This document shows, one piece after another, positions 18,925-28,245 of a stretch of 64,000 bases of DNA. Position 1 is the first letter of the stretch; each line of letters begins with the position of its first letter. Below the pieces are notes generated by a model. The model worked only from the letters and a program-made list of their open reading frames with translations, had not been told where the DNA came from and made no database searches. This DNA comes from Massilia frigida (GTDB lineage: Bacteria > Pseudomonadota > Gammaproteobacteria > Burkholderiales > Burkholderiaceae_D): assembly GCF_011682175.1 (NCBI RefSeq), contig NZ_WHJG01000001.1, positions 186,001 to 250,000 of the forward strand, in the 5' to 3' direction. The translations under genes were made by a program, and so were the position numbers.

Positions 18925-19776
18925 ATGTTAGTTCCCCTCTTCCGTACCTTATCGAAGCTGCCGCTGCCGGTCCTGCATGTCATGGGCGCCGCGCTGGGCT
19001 GGTTCGTGTATCTCGCTTCCCCTTCCTACCGCAAGCTGATGCGTACCAATCTGCGCGCGGCCGGCTTCGGCCAGCACTTGTCGTCCGCCATCGCCGAGTC
19101 CGGCAAGTCGATCATCGAACTGGCCTTCGTGTGGTGCGCGCCGCCCGACAAAGTGGCGCGCCTGGCGACCGACGAGAACTGGGACTATGTGCAGTCGGTC
19201 CTCGATGCCGGCCGCGGCATCGTGTTCCTCACGCCACACCTGGGCTGCTTCGAGATCACCGCCCAGCAGATCGCGCTGCGCACCAAGCTGACCGTGATGT
19301 ACCGCCCGCCCAAGCAGGCCGCCTTGAAACCCTTGATCGAGGGCGCGCGCGCGCGCCACAACCTGCATCTGGCGCCGGCCAATCTGTCGGGCGTGCGGAT
19401 CCTGGCCAAGTGCCTCAAGCGCGGCGAGCCGATCGGGGTGCTGCCGGACCAGGTACCGCAGGAGGGCGAAGGCGTCTGGGCGCCGTTTTTCGGACGCCCG
19501 GCCTATAGCATGACCTTGCCGGCCAAGCTGGCCCAGATGGGCAATGCCGAGATCATCCTGGTGTACGCCGAGCGGCGCCCGCGCGGCCAGGGTTTCATCG
19601 TGCGTTTCGTGCCGTTCGGCGAGAAACTCGACGGCAGCGCCGCCGCGCAGGCGAGCACCATCAACCGCGCCATGGAGCAGTTGATCGCGCGCTGCCCGGC
19701 CCAGTATTTCTGGAGTTATAACCGCTACAAGCAGCCCGGCGGCGTGGCCGCGCCCGACGCCCAGGAGAACCCATGA
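18925..19776 (+). CDS. Lipid A biosynthesis lauroyl/myristoyl acyltransferase (LpxL-type), first copy
   Basis: Inner-membrane enzyme that transfers an acyl chain from acyl-ACP to lipid A. It has 283 residues with an N-terminal hydrophobic anchor (VLHVMGAALGWFVYLASPS). The catalytic HX4E dyad is in TPHLGCFEIT, as in LpxL. GVLPDQVPQEGEGVWAPFFG is the conserved substrate-side block. It overlaps the second acyltransferase by 4 bp (ATGA), so the two are co-translated. It is divergent from metK. Confidence 0.92.
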   Translation: MLVPLFRTLSKLPLPVLHVMGAALGWFVYLASPSYRKLMRTNLRAAGFGQHLSSAIAESGKSIIELAFVWCAPPDKVARLATDENWDYVQSVLDAGRGIVFLTPHLGCFEITAQQIALRTKLTVMYRPPKQAALKPLIEGARARHNLHLAPANLSGVRILAKCLKRGEPIGVLPDQVPQEGEGVWAPFFGRPAYSMTLPAKLAQMGNAEIILVYAERRPRGQGFIVRFVPFGEKLDGSAAAQASTINRAMEQLIARCPAQYFWSYNRYKQPGGVAAPDAQENP

Positions 19777-20642
19777 AGATCCTGCTGGGCCTGATGTGGC
19801 TGATGCACTGGTTGCCTCTGCCCCTGCTGGGGCGCATCGGCACGGGCGTGGGCAGCCTGCTGTTCATGGTGCTCAGGAAGCGCCGCCATATCGCGCTGAC
19901 CAATCTGCGCATGTGCATGCCGGAACTCTCCGAGGCGCAGCGGGTGGTGCTGGCACGCCAGCATTTCCAGTCGTATTCGCGCAGCGTGTGGGAGCGCGCC
20001 ATTCTGTGGTGGGCGCCGAAAGCGCGCCTGCGCCGCCTGATCCGGGTCGAGCCGGGTGTGCCGCTGGATCAGATCGCATCGCGCCCGACCATCTTGCTGT
20101 GCCCGCACTTCGTCTGCCTGGACGTGGCCGGCGTGGCGGTCATGCTGGAAATGAATTTGTGCTCGATGTATGTGCCGCAGAAAAATGTCGTCTTCGACGA
20201 GGTCTTGCGCAAGGGCCGCACCCGGTTTCGTCCGGTGCAATTGTTCTCACGTAAGGAGGGGGTCAAGCCGATCCTGCGCGCGATGCGCGAGCATCTGCCC
20301 TACTTCATGCTGCCGGATATGGATTTCGGCGACAAGGATGCCGCATTCGTGCCGTTTTTCGGCATCCCTGCCGCCACCCTGACCGCGCCCGGCCGCATTG
20401 CGGCGGCCACCGGGGCCCAGGTGATTCCGGTGGTGGCGACTTTCTTGCCTGATTACACGGGCTGGAAGGTGACGTTTTACCCGGCCTGGGAAAATTATCC
20501 GGGCGGCGACATGGCGGAATCGGCGCGCCGCATGAATGCCTTCATCGAGGAACGGGTGCGCGAGGCGCCGGCCGAGTATTTCTGGACGCACAAGCGCTTC
20601 AAGACCCGTCCGCCGGGCGCGCCTTCACCGTATGTGAAATAA
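19773..20642 (+). CDS. Lipid A biosynthesis acyltransferase (LpxL/LpxM-type), second copy
   Basis: Paralogue of the preceding gene, 289 residues. It has an N-terminal membrane segment and the catalytic HX4D motif in CPHFVCLDVAG, differing from the Glu in the first copy. The block MLPDMDFGDKDAAFVPFFG matches the family. The C-terminus PAEYFWTHKRFKTRPPG is typical. The tandem arrangement suggests that one enzyme adds the first and the other the second secondary acyl chain; which does which is not visible. dapF follows 27 bp downstream and may be in the same operon. Confidence 0.92.
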   Translation: MKILLGLMWLMHWLPLPLLGRIGTGVGSLLFMVLRKRRHIALTNLRMCMPELSEAQRVVLARQHFQSYSRSVWERAILWWAPKARLRRLIRVEPGVPLDQIASRPTILLCPHFVCLDVAGVAVMLEMNLCSMYVPQKNVVFDEVLRKGRTRFRPVQLFSRKEGVKPILRAMREHLPYFMLPDMDFGDKDAAFVPFFGIPAATLTAPGRIAAATGAQVIPVVATFLPDYTGWKVTFYPAWENYPGGDMAESARRMNAFIEERVREAPAEYFWTHKRFKTRPPGAPSPYVK

Positions 20643-20669
20643 TCATCGCGCCAAGACCAGACTGACAAT

Positions 20670-21530
20670 ATGAAACTCAAATTTACCAAGATGCATGGCG
20701 CGGGCAACGATTTCATCGTGATCGATGCGATCAGCCAGCAAGTCGATTTCAGCCCCGCCCAGTGGCAACGCCTGGCGGACCGGCGTTTCGGCATCGGTGC
20801 CGACCAAATTCTTGTGGTGGAAAAACCACGGAACGCGGAATGCGATTTCCGTTATCGGATCTTTAACAACGATGGCGGCGAAGTCGAGCAGTGCGGCAAC
20901 GGCGCGCGCGCCTTCGTCAAGTTCGTGACCGACAAGGGCATGACGCGCCAGACAAGTATCCGCGTGGAAACCATGAAGGGTGTCATCACCCCGCGCCTGG
21001 AAGCCGATGGCACGATCACGGTCGACATGGGTGCGCCGGTGCTGGAAACGGCCCAGGTGCCGTTTGACGCAGCCGGCCTGGGCGGCTGGGCCGAGGGACG
21101 CGACACCTTGTGGCCCTTGCCGATCAAGTATCAGGGCGGCAAGACCGTGTTTGTGTCGGTCGTGTCGATGGGCAATCCGCACGCGGTGCAGGTGGTGGAC
21201 GATGTCGACCTGGCGCCCGTGCAAGAAACCGGGCCGCTGATCGAAGCGCATGTACGCTTTCCGAACAAGGTCAATGCGGGCTTCATGCAGGTGGTGGACC
21301 GCCATCATGTGCGGCTGCGTGTGTTTGAACGCGGCGCCGGCGAAACGCTGGCCTGCGGCACGGGTGCGTGCGCGGCCGTGGTGGCCGGGATCCGGCGCGG
21401 CCTGCTCGATTCGCCCGTGCGCGTCAGTGCGCGCGGCGGCCAATTGTCGATCGCCTGGGAAGGCGATGGCCAGCCGGTGATGCTCAGCGGACCGGCCGTG
21501 ACGGTGTTCGACGGCGAAATCACGGTCTAG
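20670..21530 (+). CDS. dapF: Diaminopimelate epimerase
   Basis: Interconverts LL- and meso-diaminopimelate for lysine and peptidoglycan synthesis. It has 286 residues with the N-terminal [16 protein letters not shown] signature. The two catalytic cysteines are visible in [11 protein letters not shown] and [12 protein letters not shown], and [12 protein letters not shown] is also present. In many proteobacteria dapF is directly followed by DUF484 and xerC. Here those genes lie about 5 kb further on, past a Sel1-repeat gene and two porins. Confidence 0.97.
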   Translation: MKLKFTKMHGAGNDFIVIDAISQQVDFSPAQWQRLADRRFGIGADQILVVEKPRNAECDFRYRIFNNDGGEVEQCGNGARAFVKFVTDKGMTRQTSIRVETMKGVITPRLEADGTITVDMGAPVLETAQVPFDAAGLGGWAEGRDTLWPLPIKYQGGKTVFVSVVSMGNPHAVQVVDDVDLAPVQETGPLIEAHVRFPNKVNAGFMQVVDRHHVRLRVFERGAGETLACGTGACAAVVAGIRRGLLDSPVRVSARGGQLSIAWEGDGQPVMLSGPAVTVFDGEITV

Positions 21531-21585
21531 CTGCCCGCGTCAGCGCCTGCCGGTTCAGGCGGCCATGGCGTTAACTTCAGCGCCG

Positions 21586-21624
21586 TCATTCCTGCCACTG
21601 GCAGAAAAGACGGTTTTGAAGTTG
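21586..21624. repeat. Degenerate CCGTC-family palindrome (copy C)
   Basis: CCGTCATTCCTGCCACTGGC is followed by AGAAAAGACGG and then TTTTGAAG, an imperfect inverted repeat with the same outer bases and right edge as copies A and B. It lies between the convergent ends of dapF and the Sel1-repeat gene. Confidence 0.5.
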
Positions 21625-21659
21625 GTGGTCAAAAAACCGCTTAACGAATGCCATTATGC

Positions 21660-23291
21660 TCAGGCGGCCATTTCGTAGGCTTCCACCTCGCCCTGCTCCG
21701 CATGCGCGTGCTCGGACTCCGGCACCAGCGTCTTGAGGCGGTACAAGCGCTGCCGGTAATTGCCCTCCGGGCCGCCCGGACCGCAATCGACGCCATCGAA
21801 CAAGCGCACGATGCGGTCCAGCGCGTGGCGCTCGTGCATCGAATCGAGCACCACCAGGCGCCGTTTGCTGCGCCCGTAACTGCCGCGAATATCGACCACC
21901 AGGCAATGCCCCTGGTCGGCCGCCTTGACGTCGATCAGCAAGGCCTCGGCGCGCGTGAGCCCGAACAGGGCCGCCAGTTCCAGGCGCGCGGCCAGCAGCG
22001 GATGTGCGCTGCCCAGCCCGTACGCGCTCAGGGCCCCGGTTTCGGTATAGGCGGCGCCCTCGCAGCGCGGGGCGATCTTGTGCAGCGCCGTGGCCGCCTG
22101 CGGACAGCCTTGCAGCGCCGCCTTTTGCAGCCAGTACACGGCCCGCACATCGTTGTTTTCATTTTCGCGGCGCGCACGCCAGGCGCTGTTGCCGCATTCG
22201 AGCTGGGCGTCGCGGTAACCCATTTCGGCGGCGCGCTCCAGGTAGCGCTGGGCGTCGAGCACATTGCGCTGGGAAAATTCAGGCTTGATATAGATACGCG
22301 ACAGCGCATACCAGGCTTCGGCCAACCCCTGGTTGCCGGCCAGGGTCAGCCAGCGAATCGCCTTCTTGAAGTTGGCCGACCCTTCGCCGACGGCGATGCG
22401 CTTGCCGTCGACCTGCATGCGCGCGCACCACAGTCCGACCGCCATCTGGGCGTGGGCGTCGTGCTCGGCCGCGGCCAGTTCGAAGAAACGGCGGATTTCC
22501 GCTTCGTCGGCAGCGCCGCCCTCCTCGCCCGCCACCGCGCCGGCGGCCAGCGCCCGCGCGCAGCGCGACAGCAGGGTGACGTCGGCCTGGCCGAGCTGGC
22601 CGGCCGAGCGTGGGCTGGCGCCCAGTTGGCGCACCAGCGCCCTGGCCAGCGGCAGCGCACGCGTGGCATAGGCATCGGTCAAGCCATCGTCCCAGTCGTG
22701 GTCGAGCTGCGAGAGCTGGGCCTGCGGCATGCCGCTGTCGGCGGCGCGCTGCAGCCAGCGCGGATCGGCCGCGCGCTGCGGCGGCGCGCCATCGGCCGGC
22801 GCCGGCGCTGCCGCGCGCACTGCCGGGGGCAGCGGCGCCGCTGCGGGCACGGCCAGCGTGTCGGCCAGGCGCCGGTGCTGCGACAGCAGCCACTGGGCCT
22901 CGGCCAGGCCGGCCGCCGCACCCGCCTCCAGCGCGGCGAACGCTTGCTCGCGCCGCTCGGGACCCGGCACCGCGCCGCCATGCCCGCCCAGGATCAGCTG
23001 GGCCAGCACCGGGCCGGCGCGCAGGTTGCCTTCGTCGAAGGCTTGCCCGAACCAGCACGCCACCGGACGCTGGCTCTGCACCGCGACATCGAACGGAATA
23101 TGGGTGCCGATCAGCTGGCAGGCGGTGGCGCAGCCCTGCTGGGCGGCGCGGTCGAGCCAGTGCAGGGCCGTCGGCAAGCTTTTGGGCAAGCCCGCGCTGC
23201 CGAACAGATAGAGCGTGCCCAGTTCGAGCTGGGCCTGGGCGCGGCCGGCGCGCGCGCCACGGATGAGCGCTAGTTCTTCACGGTTTGCCAT
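21660..23291 (-). CDS. Sel1/TPR-repeat protein
   Basis: Protein of 543 residues without a signal peptide, rich in Ala and Leu. Several Sel1-like helical repeats are visible, for example AQLELGTLYLFGSAGLPKSL, then ALHWLDRAAQQGCATACQLI and AQRYLERAAEMGYRDAQLEC. These repeats usually mediate protein contacts. An Ala/Pro-rich low-complexity linker occupies about residues 145-170. The C-terminal 140 residues lack repeats and include VKAADQGHCLVVDIRGSYG; I do not recognise this part. It is convergent with dapF. Function unknown. Confidence 0.8.
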   Translation of the reverse strand: MANREELALIRGARAGRAQAQLELGTLYLFGSAGLPKSLPTALHWLDRAAQQGCATACQLIGTHIPFDVAVQSQRPVACWFGQAFDEGNLRAGPVLAQLILGGHGGAVPGPERREQAFAALEAGAAAGLAEAQWLLSQHRRLADTLAVPAAAPLPPAVRAAAPAPADGAPPQRAADPRWLQRAADSGMPQAQLSQLDHDWDDGLTDAYATRALPLARALVRQLGASPRSAGQLGQADVTLLSRCARALAAGAVAGEEGGAADEAEIRRFFELAAAEHDAHAQMAVGLWCARMQVDGKRIAVGEGSANFKKAIRWLTLAGNQGLAEAWYALSRIYIKPEFSQRNVLDAQRYLERAAEMGYRDAQLECGNSAWRARRENENNDVRAVYWLQKAALQGCPQAATALHKIAPRCEGAAYTETGALSAYGLGSAHPLLAARLELAALFGLTRAEALLIDVKAADQGHCLVVDIRGSYGRSKRRLVVLDSMHERHALDRIVRLFDGVDCGPGGPEGNYRQRLYRLKTLVPESEHAHAEQGEVEAYEMAA

Positions 23292-23744
23292 GGTTCATGC
23301 CATCACGTTGAGTGGAGGAGATCAATCCGCTGAGCCTGCTGCAGCCCGCATGGCACCGATTTGCTTGCCAATAGACAACATTTGACTGGCTGATGCGGGG
23401 GCAGCCGACGTTTTGAAGTCTACGTCAGGCAGGCGGTCCGGAGGCGGCTGATGGGCACTTCCTTGATTTCGCACAAAGCTTGTCAGTAAGAATATGTGGA
23501 ATACCGCATGAAAGCTTTTCATTTAAATGCAGGCCCACTTGCCTGCATCAATACGCTGTGACGTTTCATAAAAACAACAACACCGTTGGAATGATTGGCT
23601 TTCAACCAATTCTACCCCTCATAATCAACCACGATGGTCGGCAAGGCATGGCCAAGCAATTAAGGTTTCTTAATCCGAGTGTTCAGGAATTGAAAACTCG
23701 ACGCACTGTCGGATTCGACGGATTCACTTTTTAAGGACGTGTAC
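23292..23744 (+). other. Long AT-richer leader region upstream of the first porin
   Basis: 453 bp between divergent genes, clearly lower in GC than the surroundings. It contains a hairpin with 8-bp arms, ATGCAGGC at 23527-23534 and GCCTGCAT at 23541-23548, without a T-run. An 84-codon open frame at 23480-23734 lacks any recognisable domain and is not called. The porin ribosome-binding site AAGGA is at 23733-23737. The region probably holds the regulated porin promoter, but no box can be assigned with confidence. Confidence 0.5.
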
Positions 23745-24806
23745 ATGAAAAAATCACTGGCCGCTCTGGCACTTCTCGGCGCAAGCGCCGGCTTTGCACA
23801 AGCCCAATCGTCTGTGGTCATCTACGGCACGGTTGATGCCGGCATGATCAAACGTACCGACCAATCGCTGGCCATCGGCAAGCGCGCTAATAACACGCTC
23901 GGTTTCAAAGGGGTCGAGGATCTCGGCAGCGGCTTGAAAGCCGTGTTCCAGATGGAAATTCGCTATGAACCGGACTCGGGCACCATCGAGCAGGGCGCCG
24001 GCGGCGTCCAGCGTCCCCTGTTCCAGGGTCAGAGCCGGGTCGGCCTGCAAGGCGGCTTCGGTATGGTGCGCATCGGACGCGGCCTGACCGCGTTCCAGGA
24101 AAGCAGCACCCAGTTCGAGCCGTTCCACGGCGTGCCGAGCCCTGCCGGTTTCCAGACCGACCTGATGGTCGCCGGCTACACCTCCGACCCGCTGGGCCTG
24201 GTGGGCAATTCGACCAACCGTTTCTCGAACGCCGTGTTCTATAACTCGAACCTGATCAATGGCTTCCAGATCAATGCCACGGTCGGCACCAAAGAAGCGA
24301 GCTCGGGTTCGGCAGCCATCGTCGGCCGCGGCAACCTGGCCAACCCGCAGTACCGCGCTGGCTCGGACGCGTCGGCCAATCCGTATTCGGTCTCGGCCAC
24401 CTACACCGGTGCCGCCGGCTCGCTGATGCTGGCCGCCGAACGCAATGCGGTCGAATCGCGCCTGCTGTCGATCGCCGGCTACGTCATGGCCACGCCGCAA
24501 CTGAAACTGATGGCGACCCGCGTCCAGCAAGACCGCGGCCACACCTTCTTTAACAGCGAAGAATCGCGTTCGTGGGTGGTCGGCGCCAATTACAAGATGG
24601 GTTCGAGCAAGATTCTCGCCGGTTACGGCCAGAAGAACCAGGGCGCGCTGAACCAGGGCATGCAGAAGACCAAGCAAATGTCGATCGGCTACGAGTACAG
24701 CCTGTCGCCACGCACCTATCTGTACGCCGATGCGTCCAACAAGAAAGGCCCGACCATTCCGTCGAGCATGAATATCTATGCACTGGGCGTGAATCACGCT
24801 TTCTGA
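23745..24806 (+). CDS. Gram-negative porin (Burkholderiales OmpC-like)
   Basis: Outer-membrane trimeric diffusion channel of 353 residues. The signal peptide is KKSLAALALLGASAGFAQAQ, followed by the typical first strand SSVVIYGTVDAGMIKR and the GFKGVEDLGSGLKAVFQME block. The C-terminus ends in an aromatic (NHAF), as needed for Bam recognition. The ATG at 23745 has AAGGA 7 nt upstream; a GTG two codons earlier is less likely. A strong terminator follows. A second porin lies 276 bp downstream with its own leader. Confidence 0.93.
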   Translation: MKKSLAALALLGASAGFAQAQSSVVIYGTVDAGMIKRTDQSLAIGKRANNTLGFKGVEDLGSGLKAVFQMEIRYEPDSGTIEQGAGGVQRPLFQGQSRVGLQGGFGMVRIGRGLTAFQESSTQFEPFHGVPSPAGFQTDLMVAGYTSDPLGLVGNSTNRFSNAVFYNSNLINGFQINATVGTKEASSGSAAIVGRGNLANPQYRAGSDASANPYSVSATYTGAAGSLMLAAERNAVESRLLSIAGYVMATPQLKLMATRVQQDRGHTFFNSEESRSWVVGANYKMGSSKILAGYGQKNQGALNQGMQKTKQMSIGYEYSLSPRTYLYADASNKKGPTIPSSMNIYALGVNHAF

Positions 24807-24853
24807 TGCTGGGTACGGCATGAAGCGCGCCGGACATCGGTCTGTCGAATAAA

Positions 24854-24891
24854 ACAAGGGGCGGCGCTGGGTAACCAGCGGCGCCCCTTGT
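24854..24891 (+). terminator. Rho-independent-like terminator after the first porin
   Basis: A 17-bp stem with one mismatch (arms starting ACAAGGGGCG and ending GCCCCTTGT) and a GTAA loop lies 47 bp after the porin stop. It is preceded by AAAA and has only a short T-rich tail. Confidence 0.75.
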
Positions 24892-25082
24892 TGCATCCGC
24901 GATAAGCTGTGGTGTTTCAGATAAGACGATATTGACGTTTTTGCCTCGTCTGTGTCTTTTTCGCAACCAGTACTTGCGGGCGCTCCCGGCTTTCTGTACA
25001 AGGCTAAAAAACGATGGCATATTGGTTAAAACGAATTAGTACGCACGTTCGTTTTTAAATAAAATAATCTCCTGGAGACACA

Positions 25083-26366
25083 ATGAAAACAAAATTAATC
25101 GCTGGTGTAATCGCTACCTGTTTCGCAGCCCCGGTCCTGGCCCAGTCCAGCGTGACCATTTACGGTATCGCCGACGCCGGTTTCATGAAAACCAAAGGTG
25201 AATCGGCCAAACTCGTCAGTGGCATCTCGGACGGTTCGCGCATCGGTTTCAAAGGTACCGAAGACATTGGCGGTGGTTACAAGGCCATCTTCAATCTGGA
25301 AGCGCGCGTCGAACTCGACACCGGTACCCAGAGTCCTGGCCTGGTGACCCCGAACCAAGGCTATTACCTGACCAAGGGCATGGATGCGTTCAAGAGCCCG
25401 GCCCTGGCTTCGACCCTGGCCAGCCTGCGCAGCGGCTTGCAGCCGGCGGTTGCCGTCAATTCCGAAAAAGCCCTGTTCGACCGCACCGCGATGGTCGGCC
25501 TGATCACGCCCGTGGGCGCCATCATGATCGGCCGCATGTACACCCCGGGCTATGAAGTGTTCGCCGCGGCTGACGCCTTCGAGACCGGCACCGGCGGCAC
25601 CTGGGGCGGCATCACCGGCGGCACCGCCGGCTTTACCGCGCTGGGCGCGGACATCCGCTCGCAGAAATCGATCCAGTACCGCATCGCCACCCCGTCCGGT
25701 TTCGGCGGCTCGCTGATGTACGGCGCCAAGAATTCCGGTTACCTGGGCCGCTACAACAAGTTCATGGGCGGCGCGGTCACCTACAAGACCAGCATCTTCG
25801 ACATCGGCGTCGGCCACAACCAGGGCGAAGACCTGCAAGGCCGCAAGAGCCTGACCACCACCACCGTGGGCGGTTCGGTCAAAGTCGGCGACTTCAAGTT
25901 GTTCGCCGGCTACCACGACCAGGTCAACCGCAATTCGGCCCTGCTGGCCGACTACCTGAACGTGTTCACCGGCTCGGTCGCGCCGGGCTTGCGCGCCGCT
26001 GGCGTTCCGGCTGCCAACATCGCCGCCCTGAACAAGATCTACGCCGACAACATCACCCGCAACAGCCAGGTCGATGCCAGCAGCTACCAGCTGGGCCTGC
26101 ACTACCGCCTGGGCCAGGGCCGCCTGATGGCCTCGGCAGCGCGCCAGAACGACCGTACCGCGTCGAACAGCGATGCGACCCTGGTGGCGGTCGGTTACGA
26201 CTACAACCTGTCGGCCCGTACCGACATCTACAGCGTGCTGTCGCACATCAAGAACCAGAACGACGGCCAGTACACGCCGGGCGCGGCCGGTTCGCCGGGC
26301 GGCTTCACCAAAGTCGCTGGCGAAGACAGCCACGCGATCCAGATCGGCGTGCGTCACCGCTTCTAA
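25083..26366 (+). CDS. Gram-negative porin, larger paralogue
   Basis: Outer-membrane porin of 427 residues. The signal peptide is KTKLIAGVIATCFAAPVLAQ, then SSVTIYGIADAGFMK and RIGFKGTEDIGGGYKAIFNLE. Compared with the first porin it has extra loop sequence, notably a Gly/Thr-rich stretch near residues 165-185 (FETGTGGTWGGITGGTAG) and another near 290-330. It ends in VRHRF, a canonical barrel C-terminus. Its ribosome-binding site is CTGGAGA just before the ATG. It has a separate AT-rich promoter region and its own terminator, so it can be regulated independently. Confidence 0.93.
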   Translation: MKTKLIAGVIATCFAAPVLAQSSVTIYGIADAGFMKTKGESAKLVSGISDGSRIGFKGTEDIGGGYKAIFNLEARVELDTGTQSPGLVTPNQGYYLTKGMDAFKSPALASTLASLRSGLQPAVAVNSEKALFDRTAMVGLITPVGAIMIGRMYTPGYEVFAAADAFETGTGGTWGGITGGTAGFTALGADIRSQKSIQYRIATPSGFGGSLMYGAKNSGYLGRYNKFMGGAVTYKTSIFDIGVGHNQGEDLQGRKSLTTTTVGGSVKVGDFKLFAGYHDQVNRNSALLADYLNVFTGSVAPGLRAAGVPAANIAALNKIYADNITRNSQVDASSYQLGLHYRLGQGRLMASAARQNDRTASNSDATLVAVGYDYNLSARTDIYSVLSHIKNQNDGQYTPGAAGSPGGFTKVAGEDSHAIQIGVRHRF

Positions 26367-26388
26367 GCGCCGCGCTACGCAGCTGAGC

Positions 26389-26416
26389 AAAAAAGACGCC
26401 TGCGGGCGTCTTTTTT
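26389..26416 (+). terminator. Rho-independent terminator after the second porin
   Basis: GACGCC (26395-26400) pairs with GGCGTC (26405-26410) around TGCG, with A6 before and T6 after. It is a textbook, bidirectional-looking terminator 22 bp after the porin stop. Confidence 0.92.
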
Positions 26417-26492
26417 CATGGGCGCGCGCAAGCGGTCGGTTAGAATTGCGGGACCTTTTTCACCCGCACCAAGACTTCAAGCAAAGACTTCA

Positions 26493-27155
26493 ATGACCGC
26501 CACACTGGACTCCACCGCCGTCGCCGACTACCTGGCCGACCATCCGCACTTTTTCCAGGAACACGTCAAGCTGCTGGGCGAGGTCAAGCTGTCCAGCCCC
26601 CTGACCGGCAAGGCCGTCTCGCTGCAGGAACGCCAGATGGAAGTGATGCGCGATAAATACAAGGCGCTCGAACTGCGCATGTCGGACCTGGTGCGCCTGG
26701 CCGAAGCGAACGCCGCCATCGCCAACAAGTTCCACGGCTGGACCCAGACCCTGCTCAAGACGCGCCACGACAGCGACATGCCGCGCGCCCTGGTCGAGGG
26801 CCTGGCCACCCATTTTGGCGTGCCCCAGGCCACCCTGCGCCTGTGGCAGCTGGCGCCGGCGCATGCGGGCAGCTGGTATGTCAACGGCGTGTCGGAAGAT
26901 GCGCGCCTGTTCGCCAACAGCTTGCTGGCGCCCTACTGCGGCAGCAACCACGACTTCGAAGCGGTGCGCTGGCTGGCCGACGCCGGCGCCGTCCAATCGA
27001 CCGTGATCTTGCCGCTGCGCAGCAACGGCAGCGCCTTCGGCCTCCTGATCCTCGGTTCCCCCGATCCGGAACGCTTCACCGCCAGCATGGGCACCGATTT
27101 CCTGGTCCACATCGGCGACACCGCCAGCGCGGCCCTGGCCGCCCTGCGTGCCTGA
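26493..27155 (+). CDS. DUF484 family protein
   Basis: Protein of 220 residues from the ATG at 26493. The N-terminal motif AVADYLADHPHFFQEHVKLL and the following SLQERQMEVMRDKY helix are diagnostic for DUF484. The rest is GAF-like (VILPLRSNGSAFGLLILGSPDPERF). A few residues further upstream are open but unconserved. The stop lies 1 bp before the xerC start, so the two are co-transcribed, as in many proteobacteria. Its biochemical role is unknown. Confidence 0.92.
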   Translation: MTATLDSTAVADYLADHPHFFQEHVKLLGEVKLSSPLTGKAVSLQERQMEVMRDKYKALELRMSDLVRLAEANAAIANKFHGWTQTLLKTRHDSDMPRALVEGLATHFGVPQATLRLWQLAPAHAGSWYVNGVSEDARLFANSLLAPYCGSNHDFEAVRWLADAGAVQSTVILPLRSNGSAFGLLILGSPDPERFTASMGTDFLVHIGDTASAALAALRA

Positions 27156-27156
27156 G

Positions 27157-28104
27157 ATGGACAGCGGCGCCATGGAGCCGGACTGGGTCGAACGCTACCT
27201 GGCCCAGCTCGCAACCCAGCGCCAGCTCTCGCCGCACACCATCAGCGCTTACCGGCGCGACCTGCACCAGTTGCACCTGCTTGCCAAGGGCATGCCCTGG
27301 CAGCAGGTGCGCCAGGCCGACATCCGCCGCCTGACCTCGATCCTGCACGGGCAGCAACTCGGACCGCGCTCGATCGCCCGCAAGCTGTCGAGCTGGCGCG
27401 GCTTTTTCGGCTGGCTCTCGCACCAGGTGACGCTGGCGGCCAACCCCACCGACGGCGTGCGCGCACCCAAGCGTCCGCAGCCGCTGCCGAAGGCGCTGGC
27501 GGTGGACGATGCGGTGCAACTGGTATCGAGCGCCCCGCCCGGGCGCGCCACCCTGACCTGCGCCGAACTGTGCAACCGCGCCATGTTCGAGCTGCTCTAT
27601 TCGAGCGGCTTGCGGGTGTCGGAACTGGCCGGGCTCGATGTGGCCTACAGCAAGGGCCGCGACGGCGAACCGGCCTCGCTCGGCTGGATCGACCTGGCCT
27701 CGGGCGACGTCTTGGTCACCGGCAAGGGCAACAAGATGCGCACGGTGCCGGTGGGCAGCCATGCGCGCAGCGCGCTGGCGGCCTGGCTGGCGGTGCGCCC
27801 GCCACCAAGCGACGGCAGCGGCGCCCTGTTCCTGTCCGAGCGCGGCACGCGCGTCTCGCCGCGCGTGGTGCAGCTGCGCCTGAAACAGCACGCGATCACG
27901 GCCGGCACCCCGGTGCACGTGCATCCGCACATGCTGCGCCACTCGTTCGCCTCGCACGTGCTGCAATCGTCGGGCGACCTGCGCGCCGTGCAGGACATGC
28001 TCGGCCACGCCAGCATCACCTCGACCCAGGTCTACACGGCGCTCGATTTCCAGCACCTGGCGGCCGTGTACGACCAGGCGCACCCGCGCGCCAAGGCCAA
28101 ATAA
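27157..28104 (+). CDS. xerC: Tyrosine recombinase XerC
   Basis: Site-specific recombinase that, with XerD, resolves chromosome dimers at dif. It has 315 residues from the ATG at 27157, immediately after the DUF484 stop; ATG 27172 is an alternative. The N-terminal SAM-like core-binding domain contains QLSPHTISAYRRDLHQL. Catalytic residues are visible: Arg in SSGLRVSELAGL, Lys in GKGNKMR, the HMLRHSFASHVL His-x-x-Arg pair, His in LGHASITSTQVY, and the nucleophilic Tyr in that same segment. The DUF484 linkage supports XerC rather than XerD. Confidence 0.94.
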   Translation: MDSGAMEPDWVERYLAQLATQRQLSPHTISAYRRDLHQLHLLAKGMPWQQVRQADIRRLTSILHGQQLGPRSIARKLSSWRGFFGWLSHQVTLAANPTDGVRAPKRPQPLPKALAVDDAVQLVSSAPPGRATLTCAELCNRAMFELLYSSGLRVSELAGLDVAYSKGRDGEPASLGWIDLASGDVLVTGKGNKMRTVPVGSHARSALAAWLAVRPPPSDGSGALFLSERGTRVSPRVVQLRLKQHAITAGTPVHVHPHMLRHSFASHVLQSSGDLRAVQDMLGHASITSTQVYTALDFQHLAAVYDQAHPRAKAK

Positions 28105-28192
28105 GCACACCCGACCCCGTTTCCGTACCGCCTGCGACATGATCCGCATCAAGCGTTGTGGCGGTAGTTGGAAGCAAATTGGGAATTCCGGC

Positions 28193-28208
28193 ATAATCGC
28201 TCGATTAT
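28193..28208. promoter_or_regulatory. Palindromic candidate operator upstream of the COG0523 GTPase
   Basis: ATAATCG-CT-CGATTAT, perfect 7-bp arms, lies 37 bp before the start codon and overlaps a plausible CATAAT -10 box. A metal-responsive regulator such as Zur is a guess based on the downstream gene. The sequence does not match the enterobacterial Zur box. Confidence 0.4.
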
Positions 28209-28245
28209 TCGCCCGGTTCCGGGCGCCACACTGACTGATGACAAC

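Noticed and set aside
23480-23734. 84-codon open frame before the first porin
   Set aside because: No Shine-Dalgarno, no recognisable domain and a composition unlike the neighbouring genes; it lies in the porin leader.
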